32,044 nt of DNA from Bacillota bacterium (lineage in GTDB: Bacteria; Bacillota; Clostridia; Acetivibrionales; DSM-1351): contig JAEZOA010000127.1 in assembly GCA_023441625.1 (NCBI GenBank), forward strand, positions 1-32,044, read 5' to 3'. A program made the translations under genes and the position numbers. Positions 24,442 to 32,044 of this stretch are shown one piece after another (the first letter of the stretch is position 1; each line of letters begins with the position of its first letter). A model generated the notes under the pieces. That model made no database searches. It saw only the letters and a list, made by a program, of their open reading frames with translations, and was not told where the DNA came from.

Positions 24442-24663
24442 ATGAATAAACCAAAACCAGATGATAGAAGCGACAACGTTGATAAAATTCAATTTAATAT
24501 TAACCATACTATACGAAACATGGAAGCAGCAGATGAGTTAATTGAAAAAACAGATGATAGAAAGATGAAAAGTGACTTAGAAGAAAAGAATGATAGAAGA
24601 AGAGATGCTCTACAGGGTATGAGAGAAGAAATCCGAGATGAAGCACGAAACGAAAAAAGATAG
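24442..24663 (+). CDS. tlp: Small acid-soluble spore protein Tlp
   Basis: 73 residues, highly charged and helical. It opens with KPDDRSDNVDKIQ, the Tlp signature (Bacillus: PDDRSDNVEKLQ), and continues with EEKNDRRRDALQGMREEIRD, matching EKNARREQSIEAFRNEI in Bacillus. Tlp is made in the forespore under sigma-G and packs into the spore core. GAGGAG precedes the ATG. Its presence supports a spore-forming host. It is probably co-transcribed with the 24028 gene. Confidence 0.92.
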   Translation: MNKPKPDDRSDNVDKIQFNINHTIRNMEAADELIEKTDDRKMKSDLEEKNDRRRDALQGMREEIRDEARNEKR

Positions 24664-24683
24664 AAACTGTTTGGAGCAAGCAT

Positions 24684-24753
24684 TTTTGCCGACTGCAAAA
24701 GTCACCATTCATGACTAGGTTGCCGCTGGTAATCTAGTCCCGTGTCGGCAAAA
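24684..24753 (+). other. Nested hairpin element between tlp and the polysaccharide operon
   Basis: A perfect 10-bp outer stem (TTTTGCCGAC 24684-24693 / GTCGGCAAAA 24744-24753) encloses a 10-bp inner hairpin (GACTAGGTTG 24713-24722 / TAATCTAGTC 24730-24739, two G-U pairs, loop CCGCTGG). An alternative short stem AGTCA/TGACT (24700-24716) competes with the inner one. No T run follows, so it is not a plain terminator. The rest of the 347-base gap (24754-25010) is AT-rich, with TATAAT at 24926-24931 as a possible -10 for the next gene. Function unknown. Confidence 0.5.
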
Positions 24754-25010
24754 TTACCATTAGAATTAATCTCGCTTACATAAACATCAGGTAGAATTTT
24801 AACAATATAAACAATACATCCAAAATTATACTATTTAGACTAAATAAAACTAAATCGGTTAAAATCTAAAAAGAGAGTAAATTGTCGTAAAAACACTTTT
24901 CGTGCTGTCGAAATTATGGTACATTTATAATTGAATAACAGTAAAATGTAAAAATTAAAAATATACCATAAATTTCTTTTTTATATCTGGCTTACAGGAG
25001 AATGTTATAC

Positions 25011-26801
25011 ATGGAAACACGTAAAAATTGGTTTACTTATATTTACTTAACAATATTTAGCATATGTATAAGTTATGCTTTGTTTAGTGGAATTTTAAAT
25101 ATAGGAAGCTCTCAGGAGTACCCATTTCTTTGGTATGGAGGAGTTATTATAGCAATGGGCACATTAGGCCTTGTAGTATATGCTTTGGCACTTATAGCAA
25201 ATAGACTTAAGTTGAATCGACTTCAATTGCAGAATAAGAGTATTAGTAAAATTATCGAAAGCATAATTGTTATAAGTGTTTTGGCAGTAGGAGCATTTTT
25301 ACGTGTATGGGTAATTAAAAATATACCTATAGAGCCTTCATCAGACTACGATATATATTATCAGATTGCAAACTTACTCTCACAGGGGAATTTACTGACG
25401 GATGGAGTGGGATATTGTGATTATATCTCTCAGTTTCCACATGTAATAGGTTACTCATATATTTTATCCGCTGTTTTTGGAATTTTTGGGGTTTCAGTGC
25501 CTGTAGGTCTTTATTTCAATTTAGTCGTAAGCTTGGTAAGTATATTTTTAGCATATAGAATTGCTCGGTTGATTTCAGGAAAAGCAGGTGGATACATTGC
25601 TCTAGTATTGGCAGCATTCTGGCCATCACAGATTTTATATATTAATCATATGGCATCTGAACCTGTATTTACCTGTATGGCTCTTTTTTCAATATGGCTT
25701 GCTGTATACCTGTTTAAGAATCCCTTTGGAAATGGCAGACTATATTTTTGTTTGGTATTATATATAGCTTTAGGTGTATCTTTGGCGATGGGAGCAGCTA
25801 TTAGGCCGATGTCAATAATTTTGCTTATAGCAATTGTTATTTGTTTTCTTCCATCTAAAATAAAGCTAAAAGAGGATAAAGAGAATGTTGGAGTGATAAA
25901 AAAAGGAATATCCAAGGGATGGGTTTGTGTTTTAGTTATTTTAATTGGCTATTTTTTATGCTCTCAAATTATATCAGGAGCAATTACTAGAACTATTGAC
26001 CGTGAACTTCCGGGTACTACCGAGTCCTTTGGCTATAATCTTTTGGTTGGTGTGAATATAGATACCAAGGGAACTTGGAATGAGGAGGATTCTAATCTAA
26101 GAAATGATAAATTCTTAGAGACAGATTCGGCAGCAGAGGCACATAAAGCAGCAAGAGATGAGGCTTTTAAACGTATTAAGGAAAATCCAATTGGTATAGC
26201 AAATCTTGCTTTTGAAAAATATGCTTTGCTTTGGAATAATGATGATTATGGGGCATCCTGGAATTTGTTGTTTTTAGAACAGCAGGATAATTTAACAGCA
26301 GATCGCAAAACATTGTTAAGTAATTCAATTATGTGGAATAATTTATATTATCTGTTATGCTTATTTCTATCACTTGTTGCAGGAATATCACTTTGGTTTA
26401 GAAAAAGGTTTGGACCAGAACATATATTGATTTTATTTTTTATTGGAACTGCTATTCTCCATATGGTATTGGAAAGTCAGAACAGATATCACTACAATAT
26501 ATTACCAATTTTTTCAATACTTGCAGCATATGGGTGTGTTGAGTTATTTCGGTATTATTTAGGCAAAACTAATACTTACAACGAAAATAATAGCATTTCT
26601 GAACAAAATATTGTATTTTCCACAGAGAATGAGGTTACAGCTACATTAGAGCAGCAACAATTCTCAGCACAGGAGCGGTCACAAGAAAAAAACAATATGT
26701 TTGATATGCTTGCAGCAATTAAGGAAGGTCACGTAATTGTAACAGTATCTGAGGCGTATACAAAGAATACTGAAGATAAAGATATTAATATGAACACATA
26801 A
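25011..26801 (+). CDS. Polytopic GT-C-type membrane glycosyltransferase
   Basis: 596 residues, with about eleven hydrophobic segments up to residue 525 and a hydrophilic, Gln-rich tail of about 70 residues. After the second or third segment the external loop PIEPSSDYDIYYQIANLL carries the acidic pair expected of GT-C/PMT-family enzymes, which use polyprenyl-phosphate sugars to glycosylate extracytoplasmic acceptors. CAGGAG lies 10 bases before 25011; an ATG 9 bases earlier is too close. First gene of the polysaccharide operon. The family assignment rests on topology and the loop, not on a strict motif. Confidence 0.75.
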   Translation: METRKNWFTYIYLTIFSICISYALFSGILNIGSSQEYPFLWYGGVIIAMGTLGLVVYALALIANRLKLNRLQLQNKSISKIIESIIVISVLAVGAFLRVWVIKNIPIEPSSDYDIYYQIANLLSQGNLLTDGVGYCDYISQFPHVIGYSYILSAVFGIFGVSVPVGLYFNLVVSLVSIFLAYRIARLISGKAGGYIALVLAAFWPSQILYINHMASEPVFTCMALFSIWLAVYLFKNPFGNGRLYFCLVLYIALGVSLAMGAAIRPMSIILLIAIVICFLPSKIKLKEDKENVGVIKKGISKGWVCVLVILIGYFLCSQIISGAITRTIDRELPGTTESFGYNLLVGVNIDTKGTWNEEDSNLRNDKFLETDSAAEAHKAARDEAFKRIKENPIGIANLAFEKYALLWNNDDYGASWNLLFLEQQDNLTADRKTLLSNSIMWNNLYYLLCLFLSLVAGISLWFRKRFGPEHILILFFIGTAILHMVLESQNRYHYNILPIFSILAAYGCVELFRYYLGKTNTYNENNSISEQNIVFSTENEVTATLEQQQFSAQERSQEKNNMFDMLAAIKEGHVIVTVSEAYTKNTEDKDINMNT

Positions 26802-26837
26802 ATAAAACACAATAAACAAAAAAATGGGGACCTAGTT

Positions 26838-26871
26838 CATGCCAGTACACTAATGCCAAATGCTGGGCATG
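26838..26871 (+). other. Hairpin between the first two polysaccharide genes
   Basis: CATGCC (26838-26843) pairs with GGCATG (26866-26871); ATGCC at 26853-26857 can pair with the same right arm. No T run. Possibly an mRNA processing or stability element in the 94-base intercistronic gap. Confidence 0.35.
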
Positions 26872-26895
26872 GACATAATATGAAGGGAAATAAGA

Positions 26896-28533
26896 ATGAA
26901 ATTTTCTTCTCTAAAAAAAATTGAAAAATGCTGTACCGTAGCTTTAGTATGCATGCTTGTGGTTTCTATAGCATTGATTTCTGTTTGGTGGTTATCCTAT
27001 AAAGATGGAGATAGTGAACCAAATAAGGAAGTGACAATCCAAAGTACAAAGACTGAGAATACTACCTTAGCAAGTAAACTAGATTTTATGCCTGATAAAT
27101 ATTCTATTAACGAAAGTCTGCCAAATCTTAGCTTTGTCAAACAAAATGGTGATAAATTAACTCTTGAAAGTATGCGTGGAAAAATTGTAGTGCTTAGCTT
27201 CTGGGCAAGCTGGTGTCCTTACTGTAAAAAGGAGTTGGGGCTGGCATCTGAAACAGCTACTATGCTTGCAGAATATCCAGAGGTTGAGTACTTGTTAGTA
27301 GATAAACTGGATAACTCAAAGGAAACAAAGGAACAAGCATTATTATACTTACAGGATAATAATATCCCATTTACAACTGTTTTTGATGAGAATCTGGAAG
27401 TATATAATCAGCTCGGACTCAAGGTAGTTCCGACAACTCTGATAATTGACAAGCAGGGTGTGCTTAAAGCTTGGGATGCGGGAGGGGAGTTAAATCCTGA
27501 TATTTTAAAAGCCAAGATTGACTATGTAATTGATGGTGGCTCCTATGGGGTACGTAATTTTATAACCCAGGAACTCACGAATGAGCATGGTGGGGTTAGG
27601 ACAAACTATATGCAGGAAAAGGATACTTCATTAAAAAGTACTGATGTACTAAGTGAATCTCAGGGGCTTATAATGGAGTACGCAGTAGGTATAAATGATA
27701 AGGCGCTATTCGAAAGCAGCTATAAATATGTTACAAATGTAATGAGAAAGGACCCTTTAACTGCTTGGGTAGTGACAGAAAATGGAGCGTCGAGAGTTAA
27801 TTCAGCTCTGGATGATTTGAGAATGTACCGTACAATGGCAGCTGCTGATGCACTTTGGGGAGGTTATTACGATAAGCTGGATAATTACGAAAAGGCACTT
27901 CGCCGCTATAATACAGATAATCAGTGTTTGGTAAATGAATATGATTTTAAATATAAAAAAAAGTCAGAACAACTAAAGTTATGTTTTGCTGATTTTGAGG
28001 CATTAGAATTACTTTCAGAAAAGAGTAATCAGTGGGCAGTGGTGTATCAAAATAGCATCAACACTGTTGAAAATGGTTACATCAGTGACAATTTTCCGCT
28101 TTATTATTCACAATATGACTACTCAGAAAAAACATATAAAAATTATGACATTAATATGGCAGAAGGAATGGTCACACTTCTTAATTTAGCTAAGATAGGG
28201 CGTTTAAAACAAACTACCATTGATTGGTTAAAAAAAGCTGTTGAGGGAGAGGGGATTTATGCAAAATATAAAACAGATGGAACGATAGCACCTGGCTACA
28301 GCTTTGAATCAACTGCAATTTATGGCTTGGTAAGTATAATAGCACAGACTGTAGGTGATAAGACTTTAGCTAATAAAGCATTAGCAAGAATGGAGAAAAT
28401 GAGAATTTTTGATTCTAATAATAAATTAAATGGTGCCTTCGGTAATAGAGATGGAACGGGTATATATTCCTTTGACCAATGCATTGCACTATTGGCTTAT
28501 AATACCACACGAGAGAACGATATACAGAAGTAA
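26896..28533 (+). CDS. Thioredoxin-like domain fused to GH8/YdaJ-like glycosidase domain
   Basis: 545 residues. One N-terminal membrane anchor (about 11-34) puts the rest outside. Residues about 70-205 are a TlpA/ResA-type thioredoxin domain with FWASWCPYCKKE (Cys107, Cys110) and cis-Pro179 (VVPT). Residues about 215-540 resemble GH8-like proteins such as Bacillus YdaJ: VRTNYMQEKD, then SESQGLIMEYAVG with Glu254 in the position of the GH8 general acid, MAAADALWGGY, and SFESTAIYGLV near the end. The fold would trim or process a polysaccharide. I infer the fusion from continuous sequence. GAAGGGAA precedes the ATG. Second gene of the operon. Confidence 0.75.
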   Translation: MKFSSLKKIEKCCTVALVCMLVVSIALISVWWLSYKDGDSEPNKEVTIQSTKTENTTLASKLDFMPDKYSINESLPNLSFVKQNGDKLTLESMRGKIVVLSFWASWCPYCKKELGLASETATMLAEYPEVEYLLVDKLDNSKETKEQALLYLQDNNIPFTTVFDENLEVYNQLGLKVVPTTLIIDKQGVLKAWDAGGELNPDILKAKIDYVIDGGSYGVRNFITQELTNEHGGVRTNYMQEKDTSLKSTDVLSESQGLIMEYAVGINDKALFESSYKYVTNVMRKDPLTAWVVTENGASRVNSALDDLRMYRTMAAADALWGGYYDKLDNYEKALRRYNTDNQCLVNEYDFKYKKKSEQLKLCFADFEALELLSEKSNQWAVVYQNSINTVENGYISDNFPLYYSQYDYSEKTYKNYDINMAEGMVTLLNLAKIGRLKQTTIDWLKKAVEGEGIYAKYKTDGTIAPGYSFESTAIYGLVSIIAQTVGDKTLANKALARMEKMRIFDSNNKLNGAFGNRDGTGIYSFDQCIALLAYNTTRENDIQK

Positions 28534-28617
28534 TATAGCAAATGACCGCTACAGATACAATAATACTCACAAAATTAAAGCACTAAAATACAGCAAATTC
28601 TGAGAAAGCGATACAAT

Positions 28618-30147
28618 ATGGATAATACGAAATATCGGAATAATAAAAATAACGATTTGAAACTAATTCGTCTTATTTTAATTACACTCAAAAAAGTAGC
28701 AGAAACACTTAAAATGTGGATTGCTAAGGTTAATAAGAATAGAGAGGGTAAGTATTCATCTACCTTTATAAGTCTATGCTCAGCAATTTTATCGGCTATG
28801 CTTTTGATTATAATGCTCTTTGTACCGCCATATCTTGGAATGTCAGATGATGGTTCATTTGCACGCGTTTCAAATCCAGCAGGAATTTACCATTTGGATA
28901 GTGCAGACGAAGATTTATACTTTAATTACTACGTAAAAGAATATTTATCTTTATCACCTAAGGCACCTTCTGATGTAAGTTTTTCTGCACAAAGATTATT
29001 AATACATATAGCTAAATTTATTGATAACTTATTTACTCAGGACAACCTATTCGATTTAAGGTTTTTAGCATTAATTTATGGGCTTTTATTTATACCTGCA
29101 ATAGCATTACTAATAAAACAGGCCACGCAAAGGGCTAAAACCTTTGCACAAAGCATAGTAATTGCACTTTTTGGTATTATAATTTTTGTAGATGTATCCT
29201 ATATAACCTATTTCAGCTCTTTTTATAATAAGCCAATAATGTATATAGGTATATTGTTTTGTGTTGGAGCTGCATTCAGTTTACAGGAGGATAGGCATAA
29301 CCCGATATATCTGATTGTTTTCACTTCTTTTGGTATGTTGGTGACAACAGCGGAAAATCAATGTGCAGTAGTGGGTATATTTCTGGGAATATTGTGCGTA
29401 AAGTTTATTTTTATCAGTAAAGATGTATTTTGGCGTCTGGGCTGCATTTGTTGTGTGCTTTTGCTTTTTGCAAGTGTAATGTTTTCAGTTTACTATGTTC
29501 CGACAACATATACCCAAACAAGTAAATATCATGCTATGACTAGAGGGGTACTGCTGCAAGCAACAGATCCAGAGCAAACACTTCAGGAATTTGGAATAGA
29601 CAGCTCATATGCTGTTTTGACAGATACAAGCAGCTATGATAATTATCCTTTTGTTAAACCAGATAATAAGCTTTTAGAAAAAGGCTTTTATGATAGGTAT
29701 AGTGAAAATGAAATTTTTTACTACTATTTGAAAAAGCCAAAAGCAATGATTGCAATGCTGGATATCTCTGTAAAGTCAGCTTTAGACTTCCGTGCAGGGT
29801 ATAGTGGGAATTATGAGAAAAGTGTTGGGATGCCAAAGATGGCAAAAAGCTTGTTTTGGTCGATTTGGAGCAATTTTAAAACAAATTCGGCACCTAGGAC
29901 AATAGGCTTTATAATTGTGCTACTCATAGCAATTTTATTTCTTTTTAGGAACAAATCAATAAAAAGCTCTATCCCTCTTGAAACTATGTTGATTGTATTC
30001 TGTATTGGTATTTCGCAGGCCATAATTACAATTGTTAACAGTGGTGATGCTGAAATGTCACAGCACTTATTTTTGCTAAGTGTTTCAATAGATATATTGA
30101 TTTATTTTTGTTTTTCCCAAGTGCTGAACAGACTAAATATTATCTAA
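28618..30147 (+). CDS. Polytopic membrane protein, GT-C-like
   Basis: 509 residues with about eleven membrane segments. After the first (about 50-75) a long external loop starts VPPYLGMSDDGSFARVSNPA, with acidic residues where GT-C enzymes hold the catalytic Asp, and a second large loop lies at about 300-390. No strict family match by eye. The ribosome site is weak (GAGAAAG), consistent with expression as part of the operon. It could be a glycosyltransferase or a polysaccharide-assembly protein; the first gene has a similar topology. Confidence 0.65.
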   Translation: MDNTKYRNNKNNDLKLIRLILITLKKVAETLKMWIAKVNKNREGKYSSTFISLCSAILSAMLLIIMLFVPPYLGMSDDGSFARVSNPAGIYHLDSADEDLYFNYYVKEYLSLSPKAPSDVSFSAQRLLIHIAKFIDNLFTQDNLFDLRFLALIYGLLFIPAIALLIKQATQRAKTFAQSIVIALFGIIIFVDVSYITYFSSFYNKPIMYIGILFCVGAAFSLQEDRHNPIYLIVFTSFGMLVTTAENQCAVVGIFLGILCVKFIFISKDVFWRLGCICCVLLLFASVMFSVYYVPTTYTQTSKYHAMTRGVLLQATDPEQTLQEFGIDSSYAVLTDTSSYDNYPFVKPDNKLLEKGFYDRYSENEIFYYYLKKPKAMIAMLDISVKSALDFRAGYSGNYEKSVGMPKMAKSLFWSIWSNFKTNSAPRTIGFIIVLLIAILFLFRNKSIKSSIPLETMLIVFCIGISQAIITIVNSGDAEMSQHLFLLSVSIDILIYFCFSQVLNRLNII

Positions 30148-30220
30148 AAAACTCAAAGCTGTTGGGAGAATATAATTAATAGTTTTACTAATAAGTTGTA
30201 ACTTTTAGGAGTTGAAATGG

Positions 30221-31081
30221 ATGCAGAAAAAAAGACAGTATGAACTATTGATACAGGACATAGGCTTACTAATATTTTTAGTATCAGTATTTTGCAGTGC
30301 ATTAGTTATATATGTGAGTGGCTCGCAGCTATTAATTGAAAATGCTACTATGCTGTTTTTTACAGTTATGGCAATTATACTTGTAACCTTTTCTTCTGAT
30401 ATTGCCGCCTTCATCGTAGTAGGTTCTCAGTTGATTTGCTACAGCACATTTAAGCTTTTTAACCTGTTTGAAAATGGTATTGCCATTAACATAACCTCTT
30501 TTGCATGGCTTGTTTTACCTTTTGCAACTGTAGGTTCAATGAAGCTTTTCTGCTATGGTTATAATCGTTTAATAGTAGAAAATGGTATATTGAAGAAGCA
30601 GGTTGAGGAACTTGTAATGATAGATCCATTAACTGGATTATACAATTTGCGTAGCTTTTATTATGATATGGAGAGGCAAATAAGATATACAAGACGCAAC
30701 AACCTACCTCTTACCTTAATGATAATTCAACTCCGTTATGCACAGGAACTAAACAAGATACTTTCTAAAAAAAATTATGATAAATTAAAACAGCGTATAG
30801 CAGAAATTATAGGGGATGCTATAAGAGTTGAGGATAATCAATACAGCATTGATAGCGACGGAAGCTTAGCATTGATATTAACATGTGATGATAAAGGTGG
30901 CGAGCTTGTTCGTAATAGAATTAGAGCTATGATAGCAGAAGAAGGTGCTTTTGATAATATAACAAATTCATCAATAAGGGTGGAAGTACAAATTGCATTT
31001 ATGCAGTATAAAGAGGATATGGAAAATGATGCAGTTTACTTTAAAAAGTGTGTAGAGAAAGAGCTTCAATATGATGTTTAA
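30221..31081 (+). CDS. YdaK-like membrane protein with degenerate GGDEF domain
   Basis: 286 residues. Three or four membrane segments (about 10-105), a short coiled linker (ENGILKKQVEELV), then a GGDEF domain from about 130 (VMIDPLTGLYNLRSFYYDME). The catalytic GGDEF is replaced by DSDGS (in NQYSIDSDGSLALIL), so cyclase activity is not expected. The RxxD inhibitory site is preserved (RVED, five residues upstream), so it can probably still bind c-di-GMP. This matches B. subtilis YdaK, the c-di-GMP receptor of the ydaJKLMN polysaccharide operon. AGGAG lies 9 bases before 30221; TTG at 30212 is too close. The next gene overlaps by 11 bases. Confidence 0.82.
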   Translation: MQKKRQYELLIQDIGLLIFLVSVFCSALVIYVSGSQLLIENATMLFFTVMAIILVTFSSDIAAFIVVGSQLICYSTFKLFNLFENGIAINITSFAWLVLPFATVGSMKLFCYGYNRLIVENGILKKQVEELVMIDPLTGLYNLRSFYYDMERQIRYTRRNNLPLTLMIIQLRYAQELNKILSKKNYDKLKQRIAEIIGDAIRVEDNQYSIDSDGSLALILTCDDKGGELVRNRIRAMIAEEGAFDNITNSSIRVEVQIAFMQYKEDMENDAVYFKKCVEKELQYDV

Positions 31082-32044
31082 GAAAATATGTGTATTTATA
31101 CTTATTACTTGTATTCTATTTGTATTCAATATAGATGTTTACTCTAAAGAAGTTGGGCTGGGGGTGGAGCCCCGAGATGTGCTTATATTATATGATAACA
31201 ATTTATTGGAATCAGCTCATGAAAACATAGCAGCTATTGTAGATACATTAACATATATTGGATACAGTGCTTGCTACAGCACAATTGAGGAGAGTAAAGG
31301 TGAACTTTATAAATTTACTCATATTGTGTATTACCATGAAGGAAATAGAATAGAGCAGAGCTTTTTATATGAGCTTAGCAAACTTAACAATAAAATAATG
31401 GTAGTAGGTGGTGGTGATGTTACAGATTTAATTGAAATGCTTAAATTACCAGTTACCTGTAATATTATTGAAGATACTAGTGTGCAATTTTCATATTCCT
31501 ATGATGGAGAAAAGGAAAGGTCTATGTTCTCAAAGTCACAACGAGCGGTGTTCTTGCAGGGGGATTTCCCGTATAGCAAGGGAAGGCTAATAACTGGGAC
31601 ACAAAGTGCAGCATTGTCAGTAAGAATGGGCAGATTTAGTAACATAGCAGCATTTGATAGCAATAGTGCTATGCTAATGGCAATGTTTGCCGAGGAAATA
31701 GCTTTGTGGATGTGGCCTTATAATAATGCACCAAATAAATTTGCTCAATATATAGTTTTTGATGAGGTTTATCCATTCTTTGATACTCAAAAGATGATGG
31801 AGGTCATTGAGAGTATGAAGGAAAAAGGGGTTCCATATGCTATTACGGTAATGCCAATTTATCAAAATGGTGAATATCCTGCAATGAAGCATTTCTGCGA
31901 GGTGCTTCGCTATGCACAAGCAAACGGTGCCGCTATTTTTTTAAAAGCACCAATTATTAATACTAATAAACCAACAATGGAGGATATTAATAAGCAAATA
32001 AGCATAGCCTTTTCTGCTTATTGCAGTTATGGAGTATATCCTGT
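31071..32044 (+). CDS. YdaL-like DUF2334 protein (partial, runs off the window)
   Basis: Open for 324 codons to the window edge. Starts MMFKKICVFILITCILFVFN, a signal peptide or anchor. A Rossmann-like N-terminal half (VLILYDNNLLESAHENIAAI; KIMVVGGGDVTDLIEM) precedes the DUF2334 polysaccharide-deacetylase-like domain (YIVFDEVYPFFDTQKMMEVI, AITVMPIYQNGEYP). The order of GH8-like, YdaK-like and YdaL-like genes reproduces that of the Bacillus operon. The expected downstream glycosyltransferase and BcsB-like genes (YdaM, YdaN) would lie beyond the window. Its ATG overlaps the previous gene; the ribosome site is weak. Confidence 0.75.
   Translation, partial: MMFKKICVFILITCILFVFNIDVYSKEVGLGVEPRDVLILYDNNLLESAHENIAAIVDTLTYIGYSACYSTIEESKGELYKFTHIVYYHEGNRIEQSFLYELSKLNNKIMVVGGGDVTDLIEMLKLPVTCNIIEDTSVQFSYSYDGEKERSMFSKSQRAVFLQGDFPYSKGRLITGTQSAALSVRMGRFSNIAAFDSNSAMLMAMFAEEIALWMWPYNNAPNKFAQYIVFDEVYPFFDTQKMMEVIESMKEKGVPYAITVMPIYQNGEYPAMKHFCEVLRYAQANGAAIFLKAPIINTNKPTMEDINKQISIAFSAYCSYGVYP

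Noticed and set aside
24676..24753. c-di-GMP-I, twister-sister or cobalamin-type RNA
   Set aside because: Short strings (GGTTGCCG, GCCGCTGG) resemble parts of these motifs, but the required 5' helices and conserved core are missing. Left as an unassigned element.
31674..31919. Minus-strand ORF of 81 codons near the window end
   Set aside because: Lies within the continuous YdaL-like frame on the plus strand and has no family resemblance.
1..32044. CRISPR arrays, tRNA/rRNA genes, insertion sequences or prophage genes
   Set aside because: No regularly spaced repeats, tRNA-like cloverleaf, transposase, integrase or phage structural gene was seen.

Overview
The window is AT-rich and lacks any tRNA, rRNA, transposase or CRISPR array. 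Its gene content points to an anaerobic spore-forming Clostridia. It carries the spore core protein Tlp, a spore-coat transglutaminase (Tgl), a transketolase split into two subunits, AGGAGG-type ribosome sites and several TetR, AraC and two-component regulators. A Ruminiclostridium-like relative is a reasonable guess, but it is inferred from style and not proven.

Layout. (1) 48-1914, minus strand: TetR regulator, zinc-ribbon protein, HEAT-like protein and TfoX C-terminal-domain protein, read from a consensus promoter with an operator-like palindrome. A divergent flavodoxin (2202-2629) is frameshifted. (2) 2793-4681: GyrI-like protein behind a perfect 16-bp palindrome, a ProC/ComER-like reductase that seems to start at AUC, and a frameshifted cupin. 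(3) 4785-8937: response regulator and histidine kinase, then a tandem-repeat regulator box, then a PEBP lipoprotein gene split by an in-frame TAG and overlapping an alpha/beta hydrolase. (4) 9060-13319: acyl carrier protein and GNAT on plus. Opposite them lies a tightly overlapping minus-strand trio: two condensation-type acyltransferases flanking a hotdog thioesterase. One of the pair has lost the catalytic His (HxxxDG to NxxxDG). (5) 13384-15249: possible pseudoknotted RNA, a small ORF, an unknown protein and Tgl. (6) 15441-18867: split transketolase and an acyl-CoA ligase. (7) 18992-23723: serine beta-lactamase-like protein coupled to a three-gene ABC-2 exporter, then an AraC/GyrI regulator. 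(8) 24028-24663: a small protein apparently starting at AUU, and Tlp. (9) 25011-32044 (cut by the window end): an exopolysaccharide operon resembling Bacillus ydaJKLMN. It has two polytopic GT-C-like proteins, a thioredoxin fused to a GH8-like domain, a degenerate GGDEF membrane receptor that keeps its RxxD I-site, and a YdaL-like DUF2334 protein.

The most interesting items are the condensation/thioesterase trio with one apparently inactive partner, the putative c-di-GMP-gated polysaccharide operon with the thioredoxin-GH8 fusion, two unassigned structured intergenic elements, and a run of genes with single-base lesions or non-AUG isoleucine start codons. The last pattern could be sequencing error, recent decay or real biology.
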